Assembly (NCBI GenBank): GCA_025056565.1 | Contig: JANWWA010000004.1 | Span: 125,689-189,688, forward strand | From: Chloroherpetonaceae bacterium | GTDB lineage: Bacteria; Bacteroidota; Chlorobiia; Chlorobiales; Thermochlorobacteraceae | DNA length: 64,000 nt | Direction of reading: 5' to 3' | Shown: positions 17,893 through 26,597 of the stretch, in pieces | Position numbering within the stretch: position 1 is the stretch's first letter | Layout of the letters: each line of letters begins with the position of its first letter | Position numbers and translations under genes: made by a program | Notes under the pieces: model-generated | Databases searched by the model: none | What the model was told of the DNA's origin: nothing | The model's input: the letters and a program-made list of their open reading frames with translations, nothing else

Positions 17893-19095
17893 ATGCGAAT
17901 TATCGTTTTTACTGGCAAAGGCGGCGTAGGTAAAACGTCCGTAGCCGCTTGCACGGCGCTGCGTGCAGCCGAAATGGGCTATCGAACCCTGATTATGTCC
18001 ACCGACCCTGCACACAGCTTAGGCGATTCGTTGGATAGGGAACTCTCCTCTGAACCAATGGAGGTAGTGAAGAATCTCTACGCCCAAGAAGTGAGTGTCT
18101 TTAGCGACCTAAACAACAACTGGGAAGTGGTACGCGCACACTTTGCAGAACTGATGCGCAGCAAGGGTGTGGAGGGCGTCTATGCCGAAGAAATTGGAAT
18201 TCTGCCCGGAATGGAGGAACTGTTTTCGCTCTCCTACATCAAGCAATACAATGAGTCTGGCAAGTATGATTTGCTGGTGGTAGACTGTGCCCCTACTGGA
18301 GAAACCCTGCGTCTTTTGTCGCTACCTGAAACCTTCGGCTGGGTGATACGGCTGCTGCGCAATGTGGAAAAATATGCCGTAAGGCCCATCATTCGTCCCC
18401 TCTCGAAAATGTCGCCAAAGATGGAAAAGACGGTCGCCCCACCAGAAGTCTTCAATGCGATAGACAATCTCTTCACAGCCGTAGAGGGTATTATTGACCT
18501 ACTGAGCGATAACTCCAAGACCACCGTGCGCCTTGTGATGAACCCTGAAAAAATGGTTATCAAAGAATCTATGCGTGCCCTGACCTACCTTAACCTCTAC
18601 GGCATTACGGTTGACCGGGTAATCATCAACCGCATTTTGCCTAGCGAAAAGGATTCAGGCTACCTGAACGAGTGGAAAGCGATTCAGCACAAATACATTG
18701 ACGATATCTACAATGCGTTTTCTCCTATCCCCATCTCCAAAGTGCCCTATTTTTCGCACGAGGTCGTCGGATTGGATATGCTTCGCTTGATGGCGCAGGA
18801 AGTCTATGGCGACCTCGATCCGCTGACAGTCTTCTTCAAAGAAAGCCCGCTTGAGATTCGCAGAGTCCCCGAAGGACACTTCCAGATGCGAATGAAATTG
18901 CCCTTCCTGTCCGATGTCAATATGTCAATTGCTCTGCAGCAGCATGGCGATGACCTCGTGGTACGCATTGGTGACAATCAAAAGACGGTTACGCTGCCCA
19001 TCTTCCTTGCAGGAATGAAATCCGATGAAGCCTACTTTGACGGACAGTGGCTCTGCATTGATTTCAAGCCTGAAGAGAAAGTCGCAGTCAGCTAA
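17893..19095 (+). CDS. ArsA/Get3-like anion-transporting-type ATPase
   Basis: This is a 400-aa single-domain P-loop ATPase. The deviant Walker A motif GKGGVGKTS is at residues 8-16, the switch I-type [10 protein letters not shown] follows, and [17 protein letters not shown] carries the switch II region. The last 80 residues form a separate domain ([19 protein letters not shown]...) resembling the alpha-crystallin-like C-terminal part of bacterial ArsA homologues. No arsenic gene or arsB is adjacent, and Get3's CxxC is not seen, so arsenite efflux is unlikely. Green sulfur bacteria and cyanobacteria carry such homologues of unclear role. Confidence 0.85.
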   Translation: MRIIVFTGKGGVGKTSVAACTALRAAEMGYRTLIMSTDPAHSLGDSLDRELSSEPMEVVKNLYAQEVSVFSDLNNNWEVVRAHFAELMRSKGVEGVYAEEIGILPGMEELFSLSYIKQYNESGKYDLLVVDCAPTGETLRLLSLPETFGWVIRLLRNVEKYAVRPIIRPLSKMSPKMEKTVAPPEVFNAIDNLFTAVEGIIDLLSDNSKTTVRLVMNPEKMVIKESMRALTYLNLYGITVDRVIINRILPSEKDSGYLNEWKAIQHKYIDDIYNAFSPIPISKVPYFSHEVVGLDMLRLMAQEVYGDLDPLTVFFKESPLEIRRVPEGHFQMRMKLPFLSDVNMSIALQQHGDDLVVRIGDNQKTVTLPIFLAGMKSDEAYFDGQWLCIDFKPEEKVAVS

Positions 19096-19230
19096 ATTTT
19101 CAAGCGCTGCACCGCGTTTTTATACCTTAGCTTGGTAAAGAGAAACTTTGCCAAAGCGCGGTCACTTTTTTGCTGCTGGCTGTCAGCGGTAATTTCTTGA
19201 TAGCGTGCCGCTTGTGTGCGCTTCGGGAAA

Positions 19231-20370
19231 ATGAGTTCAAAAATTGTTCAAACCTTGCGCCAAATGCAGAGAAAGAAAGTCGTGGTTGGAATGTCGGGCG
19301 GCGTAGACTCGTCAGTTGCAGCCTGCTTGCTGGCTGAACAAGGCTATGAGGTGATTGGCATTACAATGAAGACTTGGGACTACGACCTTGCAGGGCTGAG
19401 TCAATCTTCCAGTAAGGAAACAGGTTGTTGCTCACTGGAATCTATCAATGATGCGCGCAGTGTAGCGGTCTCACGCGGGTTTCTCCACTACACAATTGAC
19501 TTTCGTGAAGACTTCGGGGAAGCCGTGATTGAATACTTCAAGTCGGAATACCTGCGTGGACGCACGCCAAACCCGTGTGTGATGTGTAACACGAAAGTGA
19601 AATGGGATTCACTTCTGCAGCGTGCTCGTCTCTTAGGCGCAGACTATATTGCCACAGGGCATTATGCTCGCGTAAAGTGCATAAACGGACGATACCGCTT
19701 GTTCAAAGGTAAGGATGCCAACAAAGACCAAAGCTATGTGCTCTGGGGCATCTCACAAGAGGCACTATCGCACACCATCTTCCCGCTTGCAGAGCTAACA
19801 AAACCTGAAGTAAGAGCCTTAGCACGCCAGTTCGGCTTGAAAGTCGCCGAAAAAAGCGAAAGCTACGAGATTTGCTTTATTCCTGACAATGATTATGAGC
19901 GCTTCCTGAAAGAAACCGTGCCTGATTTGGCGGAAAAAGTGGCAGGAGGCCCGATTGTCGATAAGTCAGGCAAAGTGTTGGGTGTGCATCGCGGCTATCC
20001 CTTCTACACAATTGGGCAACGCAAGGGCTTGGGACTAACGACGCCTGAGCCAGTGTATGTAACGAAAATTCACTACGAAAGCAATACAATTGTGGTCGGT
20101 AGAAGTGAAGACCTGCTGCATCGTGGGTTGCTGGCATCGCAAGTGAATTGGATTGCATTTGCGGAACTGACAGAGCCGCTTCGGTGTGAAGCCAAGATTC
20201 GTTACAAAGATACCCCTGAGCCATGCGTGGTAAGCCCTGAACCAGTAGGACGCGTGCGAGTGATGTTTGACCAACCTAAGCGTGCTATCACGCCTGGGCA
20301 AGCTGTGGTGTTTTACAGCGGCGATGAAGTGCTCGGTGGTGGCTTCATTGACGAAGTCATAGAGTCGTAG
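19231..20370 (+). CDS. mnmA: tRNA-specific 2-thiouridylase
   Basis: This 379-aa enzyme thiolates U34 of tRNA-Lys, -Glu and -Gln. The PP-loop GMSGGVDSSVAACLL lies near the N-terminus, one catalytic cysteine is in NPCVMCNTKVKW and the second in YEICFIPDNDY; GQRKGLGL follows. The ATG at 19231 was preferred to an in-frame GTG at 19216. It converges with the minus-strand barrel gene. Confidence 0.94.
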   Translation: MSSKIVQTLRQMQRKKVVVGMSGGVDSSVAACLLAEQGYEVIGITMKTWDYDLAGLSQSSSKETGCCSLESINDARSVAVSRGFLHYTIDFREDFGEAVIEYFKSEYLRGRTPNPCVMCNTKVKWDSLLQRARLLGADYIATGHYARVKCINGRYRLFKGKDANKDQSYVLWGISQEALSHTIFPLAELTKPEVRALARQFGLKVAEKSESYEICFIPDNDYERFLKETVPDLAEKVAGGPIVDKSGKVLGVHRGYPFYTIGQRKGLGLTTPEPVYVTKIHYESNTIVVGRSEDLLHRGLLASQVNWIAFAELTEPLRCEAKIRYKDTPEPCVVSPEPVGRVRVMFDQPKRAITPGQAVVFYSGDEVLGGGFIDEVIES

Positions 20371-20408
20371 GCTCGCAAAAGTATGTCCAGCAGGTAAGCA
20401 CGCATTGC

Positions 20409-21530
20409 CTACTTCTGATTTGATTCAGTGGACGGCTCAATCACTAAAAAGCGCTTCCATACCTCGAAGAGTGCCTCACTGACGCCACGAATGTTCCTAA
20501 GTTCATCAAGGCTTTCAAAGCGTTTGTAAGTTTGGCGATAACGCAAAATGCGGTCGGCAAGAGTGCGGGTCATTCTTGGCAGTCGCATCAGATCTTGAAA
20601 AGTTGCGGTGTTGAGATTGAGTGTGTCGCCTTCTGCCAGCGGGGGTTTAGTGTCAAAGGCTTCTTCTATCAAGCGTTCAAAATCAGCTTGGGGTGAGTCG
20701 CTCTCGCTGCCAAGTCGAATAGAAAGCGTCAGATAATGTGAAAAGCCCAGTTCAGGGTGAGTGGTAAGGGCATAGTCAGCATCAAACACACTATAGCGTA
20801 CGCCAACGCCAGCAGTGAATCGCTGTGGCTCTGTGCTAAACCCTGCACGCAAGGCAACAGCTTCTACAGCTTCAAATTCCATCCCCGATTTAATGGATAA
20901 CGGATACCGAATGTCTTTCTCCACATCAAAGAAAGCCCGCAACGATTTAAGTAGCCGATACGACAAACCTGCCATATAAACCTGCGCAAGCGTCTCGCCA
21001 GAATGACTAAATGCAGGGCGATTGAGGTTCATTGCGGCTACGCCAATTGAAAGGTCAGGAGTAATCAAAGCCAAGATGCCAATGTCAAGTCCCACAGCTC
21101 CTGCATAGCCATAACCTTGAATAGAGAGCAATTGGTAACTTGCACTGACGCCAATAAACAAGCGGCGCTCGAATGGGCGTGCGTAGGTAAGGGAAACGGC
21201 TGTTTCGTTATAGAGCGAGAAGCCAAAGCGGCGTATAGCAGCGCCGAGTGAGCCCCACCCTTGTGGCAAAAGAAGTGGGTCTGCATACGTGATAGCAATG
21301 TCAGCTAGCTCAGGCAATCCAAATGGCTGCACATAGAAAAAGCTAGCCTCACGATAGGGAAGCAGGGCTAAGCCAGCAGGGTTGTAGAAAACAGCGAATG
21401 ATGAGTTAGCCAGCCCTGTAAATGCGCCACCTAGGGCAATGGCTCTTGCGCCCTTATCTAAGCGAGGCGTTTGTGCATAGAGCAAGTGTCCAACTAAGCA
21501 ACTAAGCAGAAGTATCGCTGTTGGCTTCAT
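20409..21530 (-). CDS. PorV-like outer-membrane barrel fused to a ComEA-like helix-hairpin-helix domain
   Basis: This 373-aa protein has a signal peptide (cleavage after LLYAQ) and about 270 residues of alternating amphipathic strands with the PorV/FadL-like opening GARAIALGGAFTGLANSSFAVFYNPAGL. After an acidic linker, residues 305-365 are a double HhH unit (LNLNTATFQDLMRLPRMT...FESLDELRNIRGVSEALF) of the ComEA type, known for non-specific DNA binding. The barrel predicts an outer-membrane location, so the HhH part would lie in the periplasm. HhH units also mediate protein contacts. It shares its 5' spacer with tRNA-Asn on the opposite strand. Confidence 0.75.
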   Translation of the reverse strand: MKPTAILLLSCLVGHLLYAQTPRLDKGARAIALGGAFTGLANSSFAVFYNPAGLALLPYREASFFYVQPFGLPELADIAITYADPLLLPQGWGSLGAAIRRFGFSLYNETAVSLTYARPFERRLFIGVSASYQLLSIQGYGYAGAVGLDIGILALITPDLSIGVAAMNLNRPAFSHSGETLAQVYMAGLSYRLLKSLRAFFDVEKDIRYPLSIKSGMEFEAVEAVALRAGFSTEPQRFTAGVGVRYSVFDADYALTTHPELGFSHYLTLSIRLGSESDSPQADFERLIEEAFDTKPPLAEGDTLNLNTATFQDLMRLPRMTRTLADRILRYRQTYKRFESLDELRNIRGVSEALFEVWKRFLVIEPSTESNQK

Positions 21531-21564
21531 TGTCGTAGCTCGGAGAGTTGAAAAAGTCGCTCTG

Positions 21565-21596
21565 TTTGGAAATATGCACGGTGTATCCTAACTTTG
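21565..21596 (+). promoter_or_regulatory. Bacteroidota-type promoter for tRNA-Asn
   Basis: TTTG at 21565-21568 and TAACTTTG at 21589-21596 are 20 nt apart. The -7 element ends 18 nt before the tRNA 5' end, a spacing expected for a short precursor leader. Confidence 0.7.
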
Positions 21597-21614
21597 CAGC
21601 CCTTAATCGCACAT

Positions 21615-21686
21615 TCCGCGATAGCTCAGCGGTAGAGCAATCGGCTGTTAACCGATGGGTCGCAGGTTCGAATCCTGCTCGCGGAG
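21615..21686 (+). tRNA. tRNA-Asn (GTT)
   Basis: A complete cloverleaf folds: acceptor TCCGCGA pairs with TCGCGGA, the D arm contains AGCGGTA, the anticodon loop CTGTTAA carries GTT, and the T arm GCAGG-TTCGAAT-CCTGC is canonical. The discriminator is G and CCA is not encoded (GCAAG follows). It has its own promoter and a hairpin terminator 12 nt downstream. Confidence 0.95.
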
Positions 21687-21697
21687 CAAGGTGGCGT

Positions 21698-21728
21698 TGC
21701 CCAGCTCTGAGCTGGGCAGTTTTATTTT
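21698..21728 (+). terminator. Intrinsic terminator of tRNA-Asn
   Basis: TGCCCAGC (21698-21705) pairs with GCTGGGCA (21711-21718) around the loop TCTGA, followed by GTTTTATTTTG. Together with the upstream promoter it makes tRNA-Asn a monocistronic unit. Confidence 0.75.
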
Positions 21729-21741
21729 GCACAGTTTTTGC

Positions 21742-22023
21742 TTATGCAAGAAGCGTGCTGTAGCTATCCAGTGGGTCGGGGCTGTTCCGTGCCTGCTGCA
21801 GATCAGTAGGCAGCGGTGAGACAATCTCTATGCGCTGCTGAAGTGCATTCAGGCGTGCTTCACAGATTTTTGCGATGCGTTGCCCTTCCTCATACAGCTC
21901 TACAGACTTTTCAAGACCAAGCTGTCCGCTTTGTATTAGGCCGACAATCTCTTCCAAGCGCGCTACAAGCGCCTCCAAAGTCTCTTGCTCAGTAGTCTCT
22001 GCGTCTGTTTTCTTTCTCGGCAT
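21742..22023 (-). CDS. xseB: Exodeoxyribonuclease VII small subunit
   Basis: This 93-aa helical protein starts MPRKKTDAETTEQETLEALV and carries the family pattern ARLEEIVGLIQSGQLGLEKSVELYEEGQRIAKICEARL (two helices with the S-LYEEG motif). It partners XseA, whose gene is not here. The internal ATG at 22023 gives normal length; the longer frame to 22071 has an unrelated leader. Confidence 0.9.
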   Translation of the reverse strand: MPRKKTDAETTEQETLEALVARLEEIVGLIQSGQLGLEKSVELYEEGQRIAKICEARLNALQQRIEIVSPLPTDLQQARNSPDPLDSYSTLLA

Positions 22024-22335
22024 AATCACTTTGCAATGAAGAGTTGACGAAAACTCTGCTACACACATCAAAATACAGCATCTTTGATAGAAGCGAAAGA
22101 AATCGTGAGAAAAACATGAGCAGCCACTCTAGCAAACTTTGCTTGCTTAGCTCTGCTGAGAGGGGTGCTGCAAAGCTGAAGTGGCTGGTGCTATGTTAGG
22201 ATTTGCTGAACGGTTTATGTATCTTCGCAGTAAGCTTGCAAAAATGAACCAGCTGCCGCAGACCGTTCTTTTGCATAGCTTGACATTTGTCTGGGCAGCG
22301 CTTTGGACACGCAAAAGAAAAAGGAGTAATTAACT
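22024..22335 (+). other. 312-nt divergent spacer between xseB and korA
   Basis: This should carry promoters for both genes. A near-match -7 element, TATCTTCG (22220-22227), has a TTTG only 14 nt upstream, so it is weak. A TTGACA at 22280-22285 has no matching -10. A good AAGGAG lies just before korA. No gene or RNA structure was recognised. Confidence 0.45.
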
Positions 22336-24201
22336 ATGAGCGAGGTTAAATCGGTCCGCCTCGAGACCAAAGAAGATGTTACCATTCTCTTCGCTGGTGA
22401 CTCTGGCGATGGGATGCAACTCACTGGCACGCAGTTCAGTGAAACCGCAGCTCTCTTGGGAAACGACCTCAACACCTTCCCGAACTATCCTGCCGAGATT
22501 CGTGCGCCTGCTGGTACGCTTCCAGGTGTTTCCGGTTTTCAGATTCAATTCGGGAGCAAAGAAATCTATACGCCAGGTGACCAGATTGATGTGCTGGTGG
22601 CCATGAATGCAGCGGCGCTGAAAGCAAATCTCAAAAATCTCAAGAAAGGCAAATTCATCATCGCCAATAAAGATGGCTTCGATGAAAAGAACTTGGAGCT
22701 GGCTGGCTACAAGAGCAATCCGCTCGAGGACGGCTCACTACACGACTACCAAGTTTATGCAATTGAAATCACGCGTCTAACGCATGATGCGCTCACTGGC
22801 TCTGGGCTAAGCACCAAAGACATTGAGCGATGCAAAAACATGTTTGTCTTAGGGCTGCTTTATTGGCTCTACTGCAGACCAATTGCCCCGACCATTGAGA
22901 ACATTCGCGAAAAGTTCAAAAAGAAACCCGAAATCGCCGAAGCTAATGTGCGCGCGCTAAAGGCAGGCTACAACTATGGCGAAATGACCGAGCAATTCAC
23001 TGTGCGCTTCGAGGTCAAGAAAGCCAAGTTGCCTGCTGGCACCTACCGCCACATTATGGGCAATCAAGCGGTAGTGTTAGGACTCATCGCTGCGTCCAAG
23101 AAATCAGGTTTGCCGCTCTTCTTAGGCTCCTATCCTATTACGCCTGCTTCCGAGATTCTCCACGAGCTGGCAAAGTACAAAAATTTCGGCGTGCGTACTT
23201 TCCAAGCTGAAGATGAAATTGCGGCAGTGTGTGCAGCGATTGGCGCAAGCTATGGTGGGCATTTGGCAGTAACATCGACCTCTGGGCCTGGTATGGACTT
23301 GAAGGCAGAGGCGATTGGGTTAGCCGTAATGCTTGAACTGCCACTGGTCGTAATTGATGTGCAGCGCAGCGGACCATCCACAGGAATGCCTACCAAAACG
23401 GAGCAATCCGACCTGCTAATGGCAATGTTCGGGCGACACGGTGAAGCCCCAGTGCCCATTTTGGCAGCACAGTCGCCATCTGATTGCTTCGATACGGTAT
23501 TTGAAGCCTGCAAGCTGGCAATTGAGTTTATGACGCCAGTGATTTGCCTAACTGATGGCTACATTGCCAACGGTTCAGAGCCATGGCGATTCCCGCAAGC
23601 GAAGGATTTGCCAGAAATTCCTGTAAGATTTGTGCCACCGCGCGAGGCAGGTGACCCGCCCTACCTACCCTACAAGCGCAATGAACGTCTGGCACGCTCT
23701 TGGGCGATTCCGGGCACAAAAGGTCTGGAGCACCGTATAGGAGGGTTAGAGAAGCAAAACGAGACAGGCTATATCTCCTACGACCCTGAAAATCACGAGA
23801 CAATGGTGCGCCTGCGTGCAGCAAAGATTGAGCGGGTAGCCGACGCCATTCCGCTACAGACCATTGACAACGGCGAGCCCAGTGGCAAGCTCTTGGTGCT
23901 GAGTTGGGGTTCAACCTACGGAGCAGTGAAAACGGCGGTGCGCGACCTGCGCAAAGAAGGCTATCTTGTCTCGCATGCGCATCTGCGCCACCTTCATCCG
24001 TTCCCGAAAAACTTGGGCGAAATCATCTACGGCTTTGAGAAAATCTTGATTCCAGAACTGAATTCTGGGCAGCTGATTCGGCTGATTCGTGATAAGTTCC
24101 TTGTGCCAGCAATCGGCTACAGCAAGGTGCAAGGCTTGCCATTTACAGTTGCAGAACTCAAAGCCAAAATCTTGGAAACCCTAAACCAAAAGGAGAAGTA
24201 A
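22336..24201 (+). CDS. korA: 2-oxoglutarate:ferredoxin oxidoreductase, fused gamma-alpha subunit
   Basis: This 621-aa subunit works with KorB to interconvert 2-oxoglutarate and succinyl-CoA plus CO2 using ferredoxin. The gamma domain occupies about residues 1-200 ([40 protein letters not shown]) and the alpha domain the rest ([59 protein letters not shown]). The gamma-alpha fusion is typical of the two-gene KorAB type. In green sulfur bacteria the enzyme fixes CO2 in the reductive TCA cycle; in heterotrophs it can run oxidatively. It is 2 nt from korB and has a strong ribosome-binding site. Confidence 0.95.
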   Translation: MSEVKSVRLETKEDVTILFAGDSGDGMQLTGTQFSETAALLGNDLNTFPNYPAEIRAPAGTLPGVSGFQIQFGSKEIYTPGDQIDVLVAMNAAALKANLKNLKKGKFIIANKDGFDEKNLELAGYKSNPLEDGSLHDYQVYAIEITRLTHDALTGSGLSTKDIERCKNMFVLGLLYWLYCRPIAPTIENIREKFKKKPEIAEANVRALKAGYNYGEMTEQFTVRFEVKKAKLPAGTYRHIMGNQAVVLGLIAASKKSGLPLFLGSYPITPASEILHELAKYKNFGVRTFQAEDEIAAVCAAIGASYGGHLAVTSTSGPGMDLKAEAIGLAVMLELPLVVIDVQRSGPSTGMPTKTEQSDLLMAMFGRHGEAPVPILAAQSPSDCFDTVFEACKLAIEFMTPVICLTDGYIANGSEPWRFPQAKDLPEIPVRFVPPREAGDPPYLPYKRNERLARSWAIPGTKGLEHRIGGLEKQNETGYISYDPENHETMVRLRAAKIERVADAIPLQTIDNGEPSGKLLVLSWGSTYGAVKTAVRDLRKEGYLVSHAHLRHLHPFPKNLGEIIYGFEKILIPELNSGQLIRLIRDKFLVPAIGYSKVQGLPFTVAELKAKILETLNQKEK

Positions 24202-24203
24202 CG

Positions 24204-25265
24204 ATGTCAGCATTAGACCTCAGCGGAAATGGGAAAACGTTGGCACGAGAGTTACCTGTGCTGACAGCGAAGGATTTTGTCTCGGCGCAAGATGTGCGCT
24301 GGTGTCCGGGCTGCGGCGACTACTCTATTTTGAAGCAAGTGCAAACCATCTTGCCTGAGCTGGGCATTCCAAGAGAGAAATTTGTCTTCATCTCAGGTAT
24401 CGGCTGCTCGTCGCGTTTTCCATACTATATGGAGACCTTTGGGATTCACGGCATTCACGGTCGCGCAACAGCGATTGCCTCAGGCTTAAAGATGGCTCGC
24501 CCTGACCTTGATATTTGGGTTGTAACGGGCGATGGCGATTTGCTTTCTATCGGGGGCAATCACTTCCTACATCTTTTGCGACGCAATTTGAACCTGCAGC
24601 TCTTGCTCTTCAACAATGAAATTTATGGCTTAACCAAAGGGCAATACTCACCAACGTCACACGAAGGGCAAATCACAAAATCCTCGCCATTTGGCGTCAT
24701 TGACCACCCTGTTAATCCTGTTGCATTAGCATTGGGCGCAGAGGGGACATTCGTGGCGCGCACAATGGATCGGGATGTCAAGCATCTGCGCGAAATTCTA
24801 AAACGAGCACACCAGCACAAGGGCACTTCGTTCGTGGAGATTTATCAAAACTGTGTCATCTTCAACGATGGGGCATTTGAAGCCTTCACGGAAAAAGCCA
24901 CCAAAGCAGAAAACGACCTCTTCCTTGAGCACGGCAAGCCTCTCATTTTCGGAGCAAAGCAAGACAAAGGGATTCGCCTCGATGGCTTTAAGCCAATTGT
25001 GGTCAATCTGAACGATCCTAACGTATCAGTCAATGACCTTTGGATTCACGATGAAACTGACCGTGTAAAGGCGAATATTTTGGCACGCTTCTTCGATGCA
25101 CCGGGCTCTGAACACTACATGCCACGTCCATTTGGGGTCTTCTACCGTGAAGAGCGCTTCTGCTACGAAGATGCAATGCTTGACCAGATTGAAATGGCGC
25201 AAGTCAAAGGTGAAGGCGATTTGGATGAGCTGTTGCGTGGCAAGGAAACTTGGGTGATTGAATAG
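24204..25265 (+). CDS. korB: 2-oxoglutarate:ferredoxin oxidoreductase, beta subunit
   Basis: This 353-aa subunit binds thiamine diphosphate and an iron-sulfur cluster. The opening [13 protein letters not shown] gives the CxxC, a further cysteine lies in [16 protein letters not shown], and [23 protein letters not shown] is the TPP/Mg site. [16 protein letters not shown] is also conserved, and the C-terminal half contains the family extension. It is co-transcribed with korA and ends at a strong hairpin terminator 32 nt downstream. Confidence 0.95.
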   Translation: MSALDLSGNGKTLARELPVLTAKDFVSAQDVRWCPGCGDYSILKQVQTILPELGIPREKFVFISGIGCSSRFPYYMETFGIHGIHGRATAIASGLKMARPDLDIWVVTGDGDLLSIGGNHFLHLLRRNLNLQLLLFNNEIYGLTKGQYSPTSHEGQITKSSPFGVIDHPVNPVALALGAEGTFVARTMDRDVKHLREILKRAHQHKGTSFVEIYQNCVIFNDGAFEAFTEKATKAENDLFLEHGKPLIFGAKQDKGIRLDGFKPIVVNLNDPNVSVNDLWIHDETDRVKANILARFFDAPGSEHYMPRPFGVFYREERFCYEDAMLDQIEMAQVKGEGDLDELLRGKETWVIE

Positions 25266-25296
25266 CACAAAACCGTTCTTTCTTTTTCTCAGTAGT

Positions 25297-25330
25297 AAGG
25301 GGGCAGTGCAGTATGGGCTGCTCCCTTTTT
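25297..25330 (+). terminator. Intrinsic terminator of korAB
   Basis: AAGGGGGCAG (25297-25306) pairs with CTGCTCCCTT (25318-25327) with one G-T pair, an 11-nt loop, and a run of five T residues. It isolates korAB from the ribosomal cluster that starts about 165 nt later. Confidence 0.85.
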
Positions 25331-25494
25331 ATTGTGTAGGCTGGGTTATACCAGTCTGTTAGAGAATACGAAGTGTAGCTTATTATATCCCTGCTCTCCC
25401 TTGTCTAAGTTCCCTGTGCTGGTCTGAGGCTCTTCTGCCGTAGATGCCTTCGCAAAAGGCATACTTCATTCGGAAACAAAAAGCACAAAAAGAA

Positions 25495-25526
25495 TTTTGA
25501 AAATTGGAAAAATTCTTTTACTTTTG
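25495..25526 (+). promoter_or_regulatory. Bacteroidota-type promoter for the str operon
   Basis: TTTTG at 25495-25499 and TACTTTTG at 25519-25526 are 19 nt apart. It lies about 95 nt before rpsL, leaving an untranslated leader in which no obvious stem was found. The rest of the 356-nt korB-rpsL gap holds only the korB terminator. Confidence 0.7.
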
Positions 25527-25621
25527 CAGTCCTTTGTGTTTACGACTATTTCCGAAGAAAATACATCGCTCGCAAAAGCCCGCTTGGCAAAGGGTGCAGG
25601 GCGATTTTGTTAGAGAAGGCA

Positions 25622-26047
25622 ATGCCAACAATTCAGCAATTAGTCCGAAAAGGACGGCATACGAAGAAAGCGAAAACAAAGGTGCCAGCGCTGGAAGCCT
25701 GTCCGCAGAAGCGTGGGGTGTGCACCAGAGTCTATACGACAACACCGAAAAAACCGAACTCAGCGCTGCGTAAAGTAGCCAAAGTGCGCCTGTCGAACCA
25801 GCAAGAAGTGATTGCTTACATTCCGGGCGAGGGGCACAACTTGCAAGAGCATTCCATTGTACTGATTCGTGGTGGACGTGTAAAGGATTTGCCCGGTGTG
25901 CGGTATCACATTATTCGTGGCACACTGGACACAGCCGGCGTTCAGGACCGCAAGCGCGGTCGCTCGAAGTATGGCGCAAAAAGACCGGGCACCGGTGCTG
26001 CGGCAGGCGCAAAAGGAGCCGCAGCGGCCCCTGCTAAGAAAAAGTAG
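25622..26047 (+). CDS. rpsL: Small ribosomal subunit protein uS12
   Basis: This 141-aa decoding-centre protein starts [12 protein letters not shown]. The loop [19 protein letters not shown] has the wild-type lysine and [12 protein letters not shown] the second conserved lysine, positions where streptomycin-resistance changes occur in other bacteria; neither is altered. Compared with the usual 123-137 aa it carries an Ala/Gly/Lys-rich C-terminal tail. A TTG start five codons upstream (25607) is less likely. First gene of the str operon; rpsG follows after 17 nt. Confidence 0.96.
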   Translation: MPTIQQLVRKGRHTKKAKTKVPALEACPQKRGVCTRVYTTTPKKPNSALRKVAKVRLSNQQEVIAYIPGEGHNLQEHSIVLIRGGRVKDLPGVRYHIIRGTLDTAGVQDRKRGRSKYGAKRPGTGAAAGAKGAAAAPAKKK

Positions 26048-26064
26048 AAGAGGCAATAGTTGCA

Positions 26065-26532
26065 ATGAGGAAAAAACGAGCTGTTAAGCGTCCTGCCCAA
26101 CCTGATGCAAAGTACGGCGATCCAGTAGTTGGGCGATTTATCAATGTAATTATGCAGCGTGGCAAGAAAAACTTGGCACGCCGCATTGTGTATGGTGCGT
26201 TTGACATTATCACCCAGAAAACGCAGGAGCCGGGTGTGGAAGTGTTCAAAAAGGCGATTTCAAATGTGGCGCCTGTTGTGGAAGTGCGAGGAAAACGAAT
26301 TGGCGGTGCAACTTACCAAATTCCAATGGAAGTACGTGCCGACCGCCGAATTGCACTAGCGCTCCGATGGATGAAAGAGTTTGCAAAAAAACGCAGTGGG
26401 CGCACAATGTCTGAAAAACTGGCAGCGGAGCTGATTGACGCTGCAAACAATCAAGGCGGAGCGGTCAAGAAGAAAGAAGAAGTGCATAAGATGGCGGAAG
26501 CCAATAAAGCCTTCTCGCATTTCCGATTCTAA
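26065..26532 (+). CDS. rpsG: Small ribosomal subunit protein uS7
   Basis: This 155-aa protein nucleates the 30S head. It starts MRKKRAVKRPAQPDAKYGD and contains RRIVYGAFDII, GGATYQIPMEVRADRRIALALRW and the C-terminal AEANKAFSHFRF. Normal length. It sits between rpsL and fusA. In E. coli S7 represses this operon by binding the rpsL-rpsG spacer; that spacer here is only 17 nt, so that mechanism is not evident. Confidence 0.97.
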   Translation: MRKKRAVKRPAQPDAKYGDPVVGRFINVIMQRGKKNLARRIVYGAFDIITQKTQEPGVEVFKKAISNVAPVVEVRGKRIGGATYQIPMEVRADRRIALALRWMKEFAKKRSGRTMSEKLAAELIDAANNQGGAVKKKEEVHKMAEANKAFSHFRF

Positions 26533-26597
26533 GAGCATCGTAGTGAGAGTGATTTTAACCAACTTAAACCAAGCAAAGGGAGATAGAGACATCAATT

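Noticed and set aside
19143-19150. AAACTTTG as a -7 element for mnmA
   Set aside because: The first T of TAnnTTTG is missing and the nearest TTG is only 8 nt upstream.
21502-21763. Protein frames across the tRNA-Asn gene on both strands
   Set aside because: They are translations of the tRNA itself, which folds as a complete cloverleaf.
22280-22285. TTGACA before korA as a sigma70 -35 box
   Set aside because: No TATAAT-like -10 at 16-18 nt; other promoters in the window follow the Bacteroidota pattern.
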